From: Desulfatibacillum aliphaticivorans DSM 15576
GTDB lineage: Bacteria > Desulfobacterota > Desulfobacteria > Desulfobacterales > Desulfatibacillaceae
Assembly: GCF_000429905.1 (NCBI RefSeq)
Contig: NZ_AUCT01000028.1
Span: 29,586 to 93,585, forward strand
Direction: 5' to 3'
Length of the DNA: 64,000 nucleotides
The notes below the pieces were generated by a model. That model was not told the origin of the DNA. It saw only the letters and a list, made by a program, of their open reading frames with translations, and did not search any database. Shown here in pieces: positions 63,195 to 64,000 of the stretch (the stretch's first letter is position 1; every line of letters begins with the position of its first letter). The translations under genes were made by a program, and so were the position numbers.

Positions 63195-63425
63195 TGAAAT
63201 CGGTTTTCACCGTGGTAGCGCGATTTCCGCGCCCGTAGCCGCGAGGTCTCCTCGCCCTGTATTAGAACGAGGAGACCTCGCAACTACATAAAAACGTTTT
63301 CGAATGAGGATTTCCGGCCGCAAGACATCTGTTAATTCCATAAGATTTGGAGCAACTCTTATTGTTTATCGTCCCCCGGCATTGCATGCCGCGGCTGGCC
63401 TTTGTGGAGGAGTTGCGAAATACTT

Positions 63426-63659
63426 TCAGGGGCGCTCCGTCCATGGATAGATCTTAATATTCATGGAACACCTTAATTTTGTTATGCGTTTCAGCGTTTC
63501 GGGAGATAGTTCAAAATCTATTGGGGCGTCAAGGACCCCGCATTCAAATCCGATGTCGAACATTTTCATTTGGCAATCCTGCAGCAGCTTTTGCGCCTCG
63601 TGGGGAATTTTATCCAAGGCGTTAAGAATTTTTACGATATCGGCTTCAGGCGTTTTATT
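63426..63659 (-). pseudogene. Remnant of a DUF4279-like protein, 5' end missing
   Basis: A minus-strand open segment of about 78 codons with no ATG; the only usable start inside it is a TTG at 63617. The translation contains MKMFDIGFECGVLDAPIDFELSPETLKRITKLRCSMNIKIYP (in parts: FDIGFECG, FELSPETLKRI, MNIKIYP), which resembles the C-terminal half of DUF4279 proteins. An in-frame stop lies just before the segment, where the insertion-sequence end begins, so the gene was probably cut by that insertion. It could alternatively be a short gene starting at TTG. Confidence 0.45.
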
Positions 63660-63660
63660 A

Positions 63661-64000
63661 ACTCAAGTTTCGCACAAGAAATATGGGAGGGGGACAGATA
63701 TAACCATTTGAAATAATATAAAAAATACTTGAAAAGCGGCCTTAATTGTGTAATATTAGACATCGCCAAACACCTAATAACACACAAGAAAGAGCCGCTA
63801 TGAATACAAGTAAAACATTTTCCCTCTCAATGCAAAAACAAATTCAAAACACCAGCATTTCCATGGATTCTGAAATCAATTCAGCATTCAGGGAACTGAA
63901 ATTCCGGTCGCTCCTGAGACGCAGCGGCATTGTCAAAAAACGGGGATATGACACGGTCGGGCTAATGTTTTTGTTTGTGCTGCTGCCTTTTCTGAAAAGG
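63661..64000 (+). mobile_element. Left end of an insertion sequence, cut by the window edge
   Basis: AT-rich leader of about 140 bp followed by a transposase start. The exact left terminus is not visible without the right end; candidates are the boundary near 63661 or the GGGGGACAGATATAACC segment at 63690. Composition is lower in GC than the neighbourhood, consistent with recent arrival. Confidence 0.6.
63800..64000 (+). CDS. Transposase, N-terminal part (probably IS4-type), 3' truncated by the window
   Basis: The first 67 residues of a longer protein open to the window edge, starting MNTSKTFSLSMQKQIQNTS. The segment FRELKFRSLLRRSGIVKKRGY followed by a hydrophobic LMFLFVLLPFLKR is the usual N-terminal pattern of a group of IS4-like DDE transposases. 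Catalytic DDE residues would be outside the window. An AAGAAAGAGCC sequence precedes the ATG. Confidence 0.62.
   Translation, partial: MNTSKTFSLSMQKQIQNTSISMDSEINSAFRELKFRSLLRRSGIVKKRGYDTVGLMFLFVLLPFLKR

Larger units (their letters stand above)
62686..63287. repeat. GTAG-hairpin array E with a 250-bp tandem duplication
   Basis: Units near 62711 (GCGGGG-TCT-CCCCGC), 62735, 62759, 62783, 62965, 62985, 63009, 63033, 63215 and 63235, many separated by CATT. From about 62757 to 63250 the whole pattern is present twice with a period of exactly 250 bp: for example CGCATTTGCA at 62801 and 63051, CGGTTTTCACCG at 62951 and 63201. The last unit is followed by an inverted copy (63268-63287), giving a 14-bp perfect palindrome arm with a 13-base centre, as in paired REP/BIME arrangements. 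Confidence 0.85.
62510..63425. other. Intergenic gap with element F copy 2 and tandem array E
   Basis: About 916 bp. After a 100-bp A-rich leader, which includes a first GCCTCCGGCG block (62561-62570), come element F, array E and its tandem core copies to 63287. The remaining 140 bp (63288-63425) contain a short inverted pair GCAACTC / GAGTTGC about 50 bp apart and nothing else I recognise. Confidence 0.75.

Overview
The window is about 64 kb of moderately GC-rich bacterial chromosome that looks like a Gram-negative, anaerobic, lipid- or hydrocarbon-degrading Desulfobacterota (deltaproteobacterium). It resembles Desulfatibacillum-type sulfate reducers, but this is inferred from gene content, not from a database match. 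The supporting content is a tungsten-type aldehyde:ferredoxin oxidoreductase, an acyl-CoA ligase/thiolase/sterol-carrier-protein set under a TetR regulator, EtfAB, a multiheme cytochrome c, menaquinone biosynthesis genes, very large hybrid histidine kinases and a complete chemosensory operon. I saw no rRNA or tRNA genes, no CRISPR array and no prophage.

Layout. 0-13 kb: a hybrid kinase cut by the left edge, a membrane adenylate cyclase, a beta-barrel protein, a carbamoyltransferase/SxtJ pair, a DUF486 protein and a second, 1349-residue hybrid kinase. 13-18.5 kb: a lipid regulon (thiolase, acyl-CoA ligase, SCP2 protein, chalcone-isomerase-fold protein, TetR) with two nearly identical palindromic operators. 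18.5-27 kb: mutY, an MFS transporter, a PatB/MalY aminotransferase, YceI, an AhpD-like protein and an MMPL/RND transporter. 27-33.8 kb: a class III aminotransferase, the aldehyde oxidoreductase, an SCP2-like protein and an iron alcohol dehydrogenase. 33.9-47.2 kb: a chemosensory operon. 47.2-53.7 kb: housekeeping genes on the minus strand (argS, a SPOR protein, gatC, gatA, a 61-residue protein, mutL). 53.9-62.5 kb: menA, a CPBP protease, menG, a secreted protein with an HQxxH motif, a glutamine amidotransferase, etfBA and a YihY/BrkB membrane protein. The right edge holds a truncated DUF4279-like remnant and the 5' end of an insertion-sequence transposase.

Most interesting system. The chemosensory operon runs: 777-residue protein of unknown function, Nudix hydrolase, STAS, CheY, CheA, four-heme cytochrome c, MCP, CheW, CheR, CheD, CheB, REC-GGDEF. 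The MCP has a heme-c binding CxxCH motif in its periplasmic sensor domain. The cytochrome gene is coupled to cheA by an ATGA overlap. CheA carries a duplicated LGE..L..G.I segment resembling MshEN cyclic-di-GMP-binding domains. The last gene encodes a diguanylate cyclase with intact GGEEF and RxxD motifs. Together this suggests a Wsp-like pathway that senses redox state at a periplasmic heme and sets c-di-GMP, with possible c-di-GMP feedback on CheA.

Second unusual signal. Five intergenic gaps contain arrays of 21-24 nt units, each a GTAG tetranucleotide followed by a short hairpin. Stem sequences change between units while base pairing is kept (GCGAGG/CCTCGC, GCGCGG/CCGCGC, GCAGGG/CCCTGC, GCCGGG/CCCGGC, GCGGGG/CCCCGC). 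This matches the architecture of REP sequences mobilised by RAYT transposases. Four of the gaps also carry a conserved core of about 110-130 bp (five copies in all) with its own covarying hairpin. Two gaps begin with a second element that can fold into two mutually exclusive hairpins.
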